Part shown: positions 54,054 to 62,436 of the stretch, piece by piece
Numbering within the stretch: position 1 is the stretch's first letter
Layout of the letters: each line of letters starts with the position of its first letter
Assembly (NCBI GenBank): GCA_021414005.1
Contig: JAIOPH010000006.1
Location: forward strand, 1-64,000
Direction: 5' to 3'
Source of the DNA: Chthoniobacter sp.
GTDB taxonomy: Bacteria > Verrucomicrobiota > Verrucomicrobiia > Chthoniobacterales > Chthoniobacteraceae
Length of the DNA: 64,000 bases
Position numbers and translations under genes: made by a program
The notes under the pieces: model-generated
What the model was told of the DNA's origin: nothing
The model's database searches: none
Seen by the model: only the letters and a program-made list of their open reading frames with translations

Positions 54054-54923
54054 TCAGGCCCGGCCCAGCTCCCGCTCAAACCGCCCCAACTCCGCGCGCA
54101 CCCCGTCCTCCGCCATCAGCAGGGACGTGCCCACTAGCATCCCGTGAAAACCCAGCTCATCGCGCAGCCGGCCCACCATTCCAGGCGACACCCCGCTTTC
54201 CGCAATCCGCAACGCTCCCGCCGGCAACCGCCCCGCCAGCTCAAACGCCTCCAGCCGGATGCTCAGATCGCGCCGCCCGGCCCCCGCCTCCTGCCCGCGC
54301 GATTCCCCGTAGCGCGCCGCACTTTCGTCCGCCTTGAAAACCCGGCTGTTGATCCCGCACAGCCGCGGCCCCGGCGGCAGCTTGCCGATCTCCTCCTCGG
54401 TGTGCAGTTCAAAGAGCACCGCCATCCCCAGCTCCCCCGCCAGTTCCGAGAGCACCCGCATTCCGTCCGCCGTCAGGATATTCGCCATCAGCAAAATCGC
54501 ATCCGCCCCATGCGCCCGTGCCTCCCACACCTGATACGGATCAAAGATGAAATCCTTCCGCAGCAGTGGCTTTCCCGTGATCGCGCCCACCACCCCGAGC
54601 TGCTCCAGCCCCATCCCGAAATCCGCCGCATTCGTCAGCACCGACACCGCCCGCACCGCCGCGCTCGCCTCATACGCCGCCGCCGTGTCCGCAACGTCGG
54701 CATTCCGCATCGTCCCCATCGAGGGCGACGTCCGTTTGATCTCCGCGATCAGCCCAAACCCACCCGCCACCGCCGCCGCGAAATCCCGCACCGGACGCGC
54801 CTCCCGCGCCCGCCTTTTCATCTCCCGCGGCGACACCCCGTTGCGCGTCATCGCCAGCGCCGCCTCCACCCGCGCCACGATCGGCGTGATGACAAACTGC
54901 GGCGGCAAAGGCTCCAGAAACAT
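54054..54923 (-). CDS. trpC: Indole-3-glycerol phosphate synthase
   Basis: This 289-residue TIM barrel closes the indole ring in tryptophan synthesis. Motifs are IAEIKRTSPSMG with the active-site Lys region, VLTNAADFGMGLEQL, LLRKDFIFDPYQVWEARAHGADAILLM, ELHTEEEI, GINSRVF and ALRIAESGVS, then GMLVGTSLLMA. The ATG at 54923 fits the normal N-terminus; longer frames upstream are ignored. The rest of the trp genes are not nearby, so it is separated from trpD/trpF/trpBA. It is followed by kbl at a distance of 12 bases. Confidence 0.94.
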   Translation of the reverse strand: MFLEPLPPQFVITPIVARVEAALAMTRNGVSPREMKRRAREARPVRDFAAAVAGGFGLIAEIKRTSPSMGTMRNADVADTAAAYEASAAVRAVSVLTNAADFGMGLEQLGVVGAITGKPLLRKDFIFDPYQVWEARAHGADAILLMANILTADGMRVLSELAGELGMAVLFELHTEEEIGKLPPGPRLCGINSRVFKADESAARYGESRGQEAGAGRRDLSIRLEAFELAGRLPAGALRIAESGVSPGMVGRLRDELGFHGMLVGTSLLMAEDGVRAELGRFERELGRA

Positions 54924-55055
54924 CCCCACCCAATGCCCGACCACAGCCCCGGCCGTCAAGCCGCCCCGACTCGAACGCGACACCTCTTTGGCAGTTTTCC
55001 CACTCTCTGCTAGCGTCCCAAACGCCCACGCAGAATCCCCTGCTCTACTCGACAC

Positions 55056-55973
55056 TTGCGTTTACTCCTCCCCATTCATCGCCCCACCCGCGCGCTGCTC
55101 ATCCTGACGGCGGGCTGCGTTCTCGCACTTCTGGCCGGCTCCGCTTTCGGGCATGGCGCTTATCACGAGCGGCTGGCGCAACTCGCCGCCGAACTGGAGA
55201 AGACCCCCAACGATCCCGCGCTCCACTTTCAACTCGCCGACCTGAACGGCCAGCATGGCGACTGGCAAATGTCGCTCCTCAATCTCGACCGCGTCGAGGA
55301 ACTGGCACCGGGTAAATTTCCCACCGCATTGCTCCGCGGGCAGGCCTGGCTGACCGGCGGGCAACCTGCGAAAGCCAAAGCCGTTCTCGATCCCCTTCTC
55401 GCGGCGCACCCGGAATGCACGCGCGCCTGGTTGTTCCGCGCGCGGGCCGCGCAGCGCCTCGGCGACGCGCCGGGCAGTCTCGCGGATTACCGCGAAGCGC
55501 TCCAACGCACGCCCGCACCCGAGCCCGATCTGGTGCAGGAAACCGCCGACGCCCTGGCCGCGCACGGGCGCGAAAAGGAGGCGGCGCAAGTGCTGGCATC
55601 GGGCATAGAAAAGCTCGGAGCGGTGCCGTCGCTGGTGCTGCGGGCGATGGACCTGGAAATCGCCACAAAAGACTTTGACGCCGCGCTTTCCCGCGTAGAC
55701 GCGATGCAGAAATCCGCGCCGCGCCCCGAGCCGTGGATGGCCCGGCGGGCCTCGGTGCTGGCGCAGGCGGGGCGGATCGACAACTCGCGCGCCGCCTGGC
55801 AGGCGCTCGTCGAGCACCTCGCAGCCCTACCCAATCTCGAACGCGGTTCGCACGCCATGAGCAAGCTCGCCGAGGATGCCCGGCAGGCCTTGGCCGCCCT
55901 TGTCGGCCTGTCCGCCACCCAACCATCATCGTCCGCGCCTACCTTTTCCAAGCCAACCTCGACTCCACCATGA
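55056..55973 (+). CDS. Secreted TPR protein coupled to the large phosphoesterase
   Basis: This 305-residue protein probably starts at TTG 55056 with a hydrophobic signal sequence (RALLILTAGCVLALLAGSAFG). About six tetratricopeptide-like helix pairs follow (ALHFQLADLNGQHGDWQMSL, LLRGQAWLTGGQPAKAKAVL, AWLFRARAAQRLGDAPGSL). The Ser/Thr/Pro-rich tail overlaps the start of the next gene. Its stop and the ATG of the 1543-residue gene share 4 bases. This suggests the TPR protein and the phosphoesterase are made together, perhaps as a scaffold or export helper. The substrate or partner is not known. Confidence 0.8.
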   Translation: MRLLLPIHRPTRALLILTAGCVLALLAGSAFGHGAYHERLAQLAAELEKTPNDPALHFQLADLNGQHGDWQMSLLNLDRVEELAPGKFPTALLRGQAWLTGGQPAKAKAVLDPLLAAHPECTRAWLFRARAAQRLGDAPGSLADYREALQRTPAPEPDLVQETADALAAHGREKEAAQVLASGIEKLGAVPSLVLRAMDLEIATKDFDAALSRVDAMQKSAPRPEPWMARRASVLAQAGRIDNSRAAWQALVEHLAALPNLERGSHAMSKLAEDARQALAALVGLSATQPSSSAPTFSKPTSTPP

Positions 55974-58900
55974 GCCTCCTCCCCATCAAACCCGCTTCCA
56001 CCCGCCCATTCGGCAATCGCCGGTTTCGGTGGCTCGCTTTGACCGCACTCCTCGCCCTCGTGACGATGAGCGCTTCCGCGCAGATCGCGTTCGACGCCGC
56101 CTCGTCGGGCGCGGTGAATAGCAACGCCGTGCTTTCGTGGTCGCACACCGTGGGGGCCGGCTCCAATCGCATGCTGGTGGTCGGCATCTCCACCGAACGC
56201 GGCACCACCACCGCCCACGCCTCCGCCGCCACCGTGACCTTGGGTGTACAGGGCATGACGCGCGTCACGGGCAGCTTCGCCAACAGCAGCGACCTGCAAT
56301 ACGTGAGCACTGAACTGTGGTATCTGCCCAACCCCACGGTCGGCACCGGCACCATCACCGTGACTTTCAGCGACAGTCCATCGGGCGGGATCATGGGCGG
56401 CGCGGTCTCGCTCACCGGGGTGGCGCAAGCCGCGCCCGAAGCCGTTGTCGCTGCCGGCGGCACGGACCTCACGGTGAACTATTCCGCCACCCTCACCACC
56501 CTCACCAATGGCGCGTGGCTGGTGGACATCGCCGGTAGCGCCTCGAGCACGAACGACTTTACACCCGGCTCCGGCATGACCTCACGGTGGGCGCAAAAAT
56601 TGGTCAACTCCGCCAGCATGAGCCAGGCTGGCGCGACGCGCCCCGTAGCCGTCGCCGGGGCCGTTACCGACACCTGGACCGGGACTGTCAGCAACCGGAA
56701 ATCGCAGTCCGTGGCGGCCTTTGCCCCGGCTGTCATCAATTTGCCACCCACCGTCACCCTCACCGCGCCGACCGGAGCCTACAGTGGCACGGCTCCGGCG
56801 ACGGTGAACTTTGCGGCCAACGCGAGCGACAACGATGGCACGGTCACTAAAGTCGAGTTCTTCCAAGGCGCGACGAAGGTCGGCGAAGACACCACGGCCC
56901 CCTATACCTATGCCTGGACCGGCGTCCCCGCTGGCACTTATTCCCTCACCGCCAGGGCCACGGACAATCTGGGGGCCACGACCATCAGCTCACCAGCCGT
57001 CTCCATCACCGTCACACTGGACCCCAATGCCCCCATCATTGCCCTGACTTCCCCCGCCGCCAATACCACGGACCTCGGCACCAGCACGAATCTCCAAGTG
57101 GCGGTAAGCGATGGGACGATTCCAGCGGAACCTCTAACCGTCACGTTTTACGGGCGCAAGACCACGCCCGCGACCCCGGGGCCGGACTTTACCCTGATGA
57201 CCATCCCGGACACGCAGTTCTATTCGGAAAACACGGGGCGTCTCGGCGGCGCATTCACCACCATCTTCAATGCGCAAACGCAGTGGATGGTGGATAACCG
57301 CGTGACGCGCAACATCGCCTTTGTCTCCCACATGGGCGACATCGTGCAGAACGGCGATTTCGGCGGCGTGACCACGGAATGGGATAACGCCGACGGGGCC
57401 ATGAAGCTCATCGAGAACCCGCTCACCACACTGCGCGCCTTCGGCATTCCCTGGGGCGCCGCGCCGGGCAATCACGACTACGGCCCGGCGGGCGGAGGCT
57501 CGGGCACCACGACATTCTTCAACTCCTATTTCGGCACGGCCCGTTTCACCGGGCGCAATTACTACGGCGGCAACTACGGCACGAACAACAATAACAACTA
57601 CCAGTTGTTCAGCGCCAGCGGCCTCGATTTCATCGCCATCCACCTCGAATACCAATCCACGGGGACGACCCCGCAAGCCATCCTCGACTGGGCGAATGCC
57701 CTGCTCCAGGCCTATCCCAACCGTCGTGGTATCGTGACCAGCCACAACACCCTGAACACGGGCAATCCGGGGACTTTCAGTGCCCAGGGTGCTGGCATCT
57801 ACAATGCGCTGAAAGGTAACAAAAATCTCTTCCTCATGCTCGGCGGTCACGTTACTGGGGAAGGTCGGCGCACCGAGGTCTTCAACGGACACACCGTCTA
57901 TGCAAGCCTGCAGGACTATCAGGATCTCACCAATGGCGGTAATGGCTTCCTCCGCATCTTCACCTTCTCTCCGGCGAATAACAACATCGTGACGGAAACG
58001 TGGTCCCCCACCCTCAATCGCGCGGCCACCACCACGGACCACGCCAGTGCGCTAGGCACGTACACCCTGGCCTGGACCAGTCCCGATGTCTCCCCGCTTC
58101 AGGGTTCGCTGACCGATTGGATTCCGCTCGGCACGGTCAATGTGGCCGCCGGCGGCACCAGTGCCTCCCTGCCGTGGACGGGCTTGGAAAAAGATGGTCA
58201 CTACGAATGGTTCGCGTCGGTGAGCGACGGTGTCAGCACTGTTAGTTCGACCTCCCGCCGCTTCTCCACCTCCGCCAACCTCGCCCCCACCGTGACCCTC
58301 ACCGCGCCCGCGAACAACACCGTGCTCGCCGCACCCGCCGCCTTTACACTCACGGCAACGGCGAGCGATGCCGATGGCATCGCGCGGGTCGAGTTTTATC
58401 AAGGCCAGACCAAGCTCGGGGAGGACACCACGGCACCCTATGAACTGGCCGTCGCGGGTCTGGCGGCCGGCAATTACGATTACCTTGCGGTGGCCGTGGA
58501 TAACACGGGCACACCCACGAATCCCAACCCGACCAACAATACCACCAATGCCAGTTCCGTCGCCAAGGCCACCCGGTCCGCGGTCGTAAATGTGCGGGTG
58601 ACCAGCGGCTCCCCACCGAGCGTCTCGCTCACCGCCCCCACCACCGGCTCGCTCGGTAGCACCATCTCCTTCTCCGCCACGGCCAGCGACCCCGGCGGTT
58701 CCGTCACCAAGGTCGAGTTCTTTCGCGATTACACGAAGCTCGGCGAGGACACCACCGCCCCGTATGACTTTAGCTGGAGCGGCTTTGCCGCCGGCAGCTA
58801 CAGCCTCACGGCCAAAGCGACGGATAACAGCGGCAACGTAACGCAATCCGCTCCCGTGGTCATCGAAGTGGCCAACACCACGCTGGTGACCCGCGGTCCC

Positions 58901-60601
58901 TATCTCCAGAGCGCCAGCCCCACCCAAATGGTGGTCCGCTGGCGTACCACCGCCAATACCCCGGGCCGTGCGCGCTATGGCACGGACGCGGGCAATCTGA
59001 TTGATTACGTGAACTCCACGGTCACCGCCGCACCCTCACCCGCCACTGGATTCGATCACGTCGCGCTCATCACTGGGCTGACTCCCAACACGACCTACTA
59101 TTACACCATCGGCACCGCAGCCAATCTGCTGACCGGCGGCCCGACTTACACCTTCACCACTCCACCCACCGCCGGCACCGTCTCGGACACCCGCATCTGG
59201 GTGCTCGGCGATGCCGGCACCAGCGGCAATGCCGCCTCCCCCACCGTCGCCCAGACCAGCGTGCGCGACGCCTTCTACACCTGGACCGGCACGCGGACTC
59301 CAAACCTCGTCCTCCAGCTCGGCGACAATGCCTATAACACCGGCACCGATGCCGAATTTCAAAAGGGAGTCTTCGACATCTACCCGACCATGTTGCGGCG
59401 GACGCCCTTTTGGTCCTGCCTCGGCAACCACGAAACGGGGCAGGCCACGGCGTTTGTCGATACCTATCCCTATTTCAGCATCTACTCCTTTCCGATCGCC
59501 GGCGAATGCGGCGGTGTGGCCTCGGGCTCGGAGCATTACTACTCTTTCGACTACGGCAACATCCATTTCATCTGCCTCGACTCGATGACCGCCAACCGGA
59601 ACACCATCGAAGTCAACGGCAGCGATGGACCCATGGCTGCATGGCTGCGCACCGATCTTGCCAGCACGACGGCGACATGGATCGTCTGCTACTTTCACCA
59701 CCCGCCCTACACCAAAGGCTCGCACAATTCCGATACCGAGAGTGAACTCATTCAGATTCGGACAAACTTTCTTCCCATCCTCGAAAACGGCGGCGTGGAT
59801 CTGGTGCTCACCGGACACAGCCATTGCTACGAACGCAGCATGCTCATTGATCGTTACTATGGGTTGAGCACCAATCCGGGCGTGAACGCAGTGACGAAGA
59901 ATGCCACCAGCGGCCGCCCGGCACCCGCCGGGCCCGGGGCCTATGTCAAGCCGCTCACCGGCCCGCGCGATCACTTCGGCGCGGTGTATTCGGTGACTGG
60001 ATCGGCGGGGCAGGCGACCAGTTGGACCGGAGGAAGCACGGCGCTCATCAACCCAACTCCGCATCCCGTAATGTTCACCTCATTGTTGCGGCTGGGCTCC
60101 CTGGTCCTCGACATCAATGGCACCCGCCTCGACGCCAGTTTCATTAACAACACCGGAGCCATCGAGGACTCCTTCACCATCATCAAACAAGGGGCCGCCG
60201 ACAGCGATGGCGACGGCATCCCGGATGCCTACGAGATCGCCAACGGCCTAGACCGCTTCAGCGCCGCCGACGCCGCGCTCGACAGCGATGGCGACGGCAT
60301 CTCGAACCTCAAGGAGTTCATCTTTTCCACTGCCTCGAACGCCGCTACCAGCCGCTACGTCTTCTCCACCGCCTACAACACGCCCGTCATCGGCCAGGCC
60401 ACGGTTTCCTTCCCCACCACCACCGGCCGCACCTACCGCGTGATGTATAGCGCCAACCTTCTCTCCTGGCAGTCGGCGTCCAGCGTGGTCGCCGGCACCG
60501 GCGCAACCATGCAGTGGACCGACGACGGCACCACCACCGGCTCCCTGCCCTCGGCGGAAGGGAAGCGCTTCTACCGCATTGAGATCGCGGTCGTCCCGTA
60601 G
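55970..60601 (+). CDS. Very large secreted protein with two metallophosphoesterase domains
   Basis: This 1543-residue protein starts MSLLPIKPAS with a signal peptide ending near residue 38. In order: a beta-sandwich of about 200 residues; Ig-like repeats; a first metallophosphoesterase domain at about 405-690 (MTIPDTQFY, SHMGDIVQ, GNHDYG, GGHVTGEG); two more Ig-like repeats; a fibronectin/purple-acid-phosphatase N domain from about 973 (TRGPYLQSASPTQMVVRWR); a second phosphoesterase of the purple acid phosphatase type at about 1074-1330 (LGDAG, LGDNAYN, GNHETG, HHPPY, GHSHCYERS). Two DSDGDG calcium repeats and a beta tail close the protein. Domains this different in one protein suggest two substrates. 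No anchor signal at the end is visible. Confidence 0.87.
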   Translation: MSLLPIKPASTRPFGNRRFRWLALTALLALVTMSASAQIAFDAASSGAVNSNAVLSWSHTVGAGSNRMLVVGISTERGTTTAHASAATVTLGVQGMTRVTGSFANSSDLQYVSTELWYLPNPTVGTGTITVTFSDSPSGGIMGGAVSLTGVAQAAPEAVVAAGGTDLTVNYSATLTTLTNGAWLVDIAGSASSTNDFTPGSGMTSRWAQKLVNSASMSQAGATRPVAVAGAVTDTWTGTVSNRKSQSVAAFAPAVINLPPTVTLTAPTGAYSGTAPATVNFAANASDNDGTVTKVEFFQGATKVGEDTTAPYTYAWTGVPAGTYSLTARATDNLGATTISSPAVSITVTLDPNAPIIALTSPAANTTDLGTSTNLQVAVSDGTIPAEPLTVTFYGRKTTPATPGPDFTLMTIPDTQFYSENTGRLGGAFTTIFNAQTQWMVDNRVTRNIAFVSHMGDIVQNGDFGGVTTEWDNADGAMKLIENPLTTLRAFGIPWGAAPGNHDYGPAGGGSGTTTFFNSYFGTARFTGRNYYGGNYGTNNNNNYQLFSASGLDFIAIHLEYQSTGTTPQAILDWANALLQAYPNRRGIVTSHNTLNTGNPGTFSAQGAGIYNALKGNKNLFLMLGGHVTGEGRRTEVFNGHTVYASLQDYQDLTNGGNGFLRIFTFSPANNNIVTETWSPTLNRAATTTDHASALGTYTLAWTSPDVSPLQGSLTDWIPLGTVNVAAGGTSASLPWTGLEKDGHYEWFASVSDGVSTVSSTSRRFSTSANLAPTVTLTAPANNTVLAAPAAFTLTATASDADGIARVEFYQGQTKLGEDTTAPYELAVAGLAAGNYDYLAVAVDNTGTPTNPNPTNNTTNASSVAKATRSAVVNVRVTSGSPPSVSLTAPTTGSLGSTISFSATASDPGGSVTKVEFFRDYTKLGEDTTAPYDFSWSGFAAGSYSLTAKATDNSGNVTQSAPVVIEVANTTLVTRGPYLQSASPTQMVVRWRTTANTPGRARYGTDAGNLIDYVNSTVTAAPSPATGFDHVALITGLTPNTTYYYTIGTAANLLTGGPTYTFTTPPTAGTVSDTRIWVLGDAGTSGNAASPTVAQTSVRDAFYTWTGTRTPNLVLQLGDNAYNTGTDAEFQKGVFDIYPTMLRRTPFWSCLGNHETGQATAFVDTYPYFSIYSFPIAGECGGVASGSEHYYSFDYGNIHFICLDSMTANRNTIEVNGSDGPMAAWLRTDLASTTATWIVCYFHHPPYTKGSHNSDTESELIQIRTNFLPILENGGVDLVLTGHSHCYERSMLIDRYYGLSTNPGVNAVTKNATSGRPAPAGPGAYVKPLTGPRDHFGAVYSVTGSAGQATSWTGGSTALINPTPHPVMFTSLLRLGSLVLDINGTRLDASFINNTGAIEDSFTIIKQGAADSDGDGIPDAYEIANGLDRFSAADAALDSDGDGISNLKEFIFSTASNAATSRYVFSTAYNTPVIGQATVSFPTTTGRTYRVMYSANLLSWQSASSVVAGTGATMQWTDDGTTTGSLPSAEGKRFYRIEIAVVP

Positions 60602-60641
60602 CGGGGCGAGGGAAAAAGTGCGGGCGTAGTGATCGGGGAGG

Positions 60642-61280
60642 TCAGCGCGCGAGGTCGAACTGCACGGGCACTTCCACGCGGGCAGAGACGGCGACACCGG
60701 CGGTGCGGGCAGGCTCGAAAGTCCAGCGACGCACAGCTGCGAGTGCGGCGGCGTCGAGCGAGGGAACGCCGGAACTGCGTTTGATCTCGACGCTGAGGGC
60801 GCGCCCCTCGGCGCTGACTTCCACATCGAGCAGCACGCGGCCTTTCTGCCGGAGCCGCCGCGCTTCGGCGGGATAGTCGGGGCGCGGGTTCGAGCGGTAT
60901 CGCGGCTTGGTGTTGCCGAGCCCGGCACCAGCGGAAACGGCGGTCGTTCCCGCGCCGCCCGCCGTTCCGACGCGCGGCGCAGGAGCGATGGGTCGGACCA
61001 CGCGGGGCACGCTGACGCGCGGCGGCTCGGGGGGACGCGGTTTGGGCGTGGGCTCCGGGATTTCCTCGGGCTTTGGCTCTACCAGCGGCTCCTCCGGCGG
61101 CGGCGCGACCTCGGGCGACGTCTGAGCCGGTGCGGCGGGCGCGGCTTCCACGAGGCTCACCTCCACCTCGGGTTGCGCAACCGGCAACGGGCGCGCGCCT
61201 TTTCCCAAATGCACGCCGAAGAGCAGCAGCGCATGACAGCCCAGCGCGACGACGACGCAGATGAAACCCTCGCGGCTCAC
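60642..61280 (-). CDS. tonB: Energy transducer TonB
   Basis: This 212-residue protein has one N-terminal membrane anchor (VVALGCHALLLFGV), then a long Pro/Glu/Lys-rich spacer that crosses the periplasm. The C-terminal TonB domain has the NPRPDYPAEARRLRQKGRV motif and the ALAAVRRWTFEPA block. It transmits proton-motive force from ExbBD to outer-membrane receptors. The gene overlaps the end of exbD by 4 bases. The matching receptor is not in this window. Confidence 0.93.
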   Translation of the reverse strand: MSREGFICVVVALGCHALLLFGVHLGKGARPLPVAQPEVEVSLVEAAPAAPAQTSPEVAPPPEEPLVEPKPEEIPEPTPKPRPPEPPRVSVPRVVRPIAPAPRVGTAGGAGTTAVSAGAGLGNTKPRYRSNPRPDYPAEARRLRQKGRVLLDVEVSAEGRALSVEIKRSSGVPSLDAAALAAVRRWTFEPARTAGVAVSARVEVPVQFDLAR

Positions 61281-61699
61281 GGCGCAGCGGGCTTGGGCTG
61301 CGTCTCAATGGCGATCTTCGTGATGCCGAGTCGCCGCACCTGGTCGAGCACTTCAATGGCACGCCCAAACTCCGCCTTGCTGTCGCCATTGATGAAAACT
61401 TTCGGGTCCGGTCGGCTCGCTAGCAGGTCGCGCAGCGCGGCCTCGAGCTGCTCAGGCGTCACCGATTCCTTGTTGAAAAAAACGCCGCCCGTGGCGGTGA
61501 TCGTGATCGCCGCGAAGTCCGCGCGGTCCTGCGGCGCGCCCGTGGCGGCAGCGGGCAAATGGACCGGCAGCGCATGGTTTTTCACCATCGAGAGCGAGAC
61601 CATGACGAAGGTAGCGAGCAGAAAAAAAATGATGTCGATCAGTGGGATGATCTCAATGCGTGCGCGGCGGCTGCTGCGGGGCGAAGGGATCGACGTCAT
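61277..61699 (-). CDS. exbD: Biopolymer transport protein ExbD
   Basis: This 140-residue protein has one membrane segment (about residues 16-38) with the conserved Asp in IPLIDIIFFLLATFV, and a periplasmic domain (ITATGGVFFNKESV, VFINGDSKAEFGRAIEVLDQVRRLGI). It works with ExbB to drive TonB. It follows exbB with a 4-base gap and overlaps tonB by 4 bases. Confidence 0.93.
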   Translation of the reverse strand: MTSIPSPRSSRRARIEIIPLIDIIFFLLATFVMVSLSMVKNHALPVHLPAAATGAPQDRADFAAITITATGGVFFNKESVTPEQLEAALRDLLASRPDPKVFINGDSKAEFGRAIEVLDQVRRLGITKIAIETQPKPAAP

Positions 61700-61703
61700 G
61701 GCA

Positions 61704-62330
61704 TCAGGCGCGAGGTGCCGGCTCGGCTTGTTTGGCGGATTTCAGGAGCAGGAGTTCGAGGTGCGCGGCGGAGTTTTGCAGATCCTGCCGGGCGTTTTCG
61801 AGCTGGCTGTTGAGGTAGTTGAAAGGCAGCAGCGACACCATCGCGATGAGCAGGCCAAAAGCGGTGGCGATGAGCGCCTCGGCGATGCCGCCCGTGATCT
61901 CCGTGGGCGCGCCCAGCTTACTCGCGCCGAGCAGGTCAAAGGCGTGAATCATGCCCGTGACCGTCCCAAAAAGCCCGAGCAGCGGCGCGAGCGTCACGAT
62001 GGTATCAAGCGTGGAAATACCGCGATTGAAGCGCTGCAACTCCAGCCCCGCGGCCTGCAGCAGCGCATTGGCAAAGGACACGTCGCGATGCTCCAGCGCA
62101 TACGTGAGCACGCGCGCCACGTAGTCCTGCGAATCCGCGCCGGCCTCCTGCGCCGCCCCGAGATCACCGCGCTCGGCCGCCGCAAAAATCTCCGCCACCA
62201 CCGCGCGATCCCGCCGCGCCTTTTCGCGCAGCGTGAACCACAGCCGCTCCAGCACCACCGTCAGCGCCACGAGCGAAACCGCGAGCAACGGCCACATCAC
62301 GAGCCCGCCTTTGAGAAAAATCTGGATCAT
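61704..62330 (-). CDS. exbB: Biopolymer transport protein ExbB (MotA/TolQ/ExbB family)
   Basis: This 208-residue protein has three membrane segments (GGLVMWPLLAVSLVALTVVL, TLAPLLGLFGTVTGMIHAF, ALIATAFGLLIAMVSLLPF). The last two carry the proton-channel signature of the family. It forms the channel that powers TonB. The ATG at 62330 starts MIQIFLKGG, and a longer frame upstream is ignored. It is first of the exbB-exbD-tonB unit. Confidence 0.93.
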   Translation of the reverse strand: MIQIFLKGGLVMWPLLAVSLVALTVVLERLWFTLREKARRDRAVVAEIFAAAERGDLGAAQEAGADSQDYVARVLTYALEHRDVSFANALLQAAGLELQRFNRGISTLDTIVTLAPLLGLFGTVTGMIHAFDLLGASKLGAPTEITGGIAEALIATAFGLLIAMVSLLPFNYLNSQLENARQDLQNSAAHLELLLLKSAKQAEPAPRA

Positions 62331-62436
62331 TGGATGAAAGCGCCCGGAGCGGACGCACAATCGTCCCAGCCCGAACGCCCGCGACTTTCCACACTCCCGC
62401 CCGAACTCTCAACCATTTCGGTGCCGGCCAACCAAC

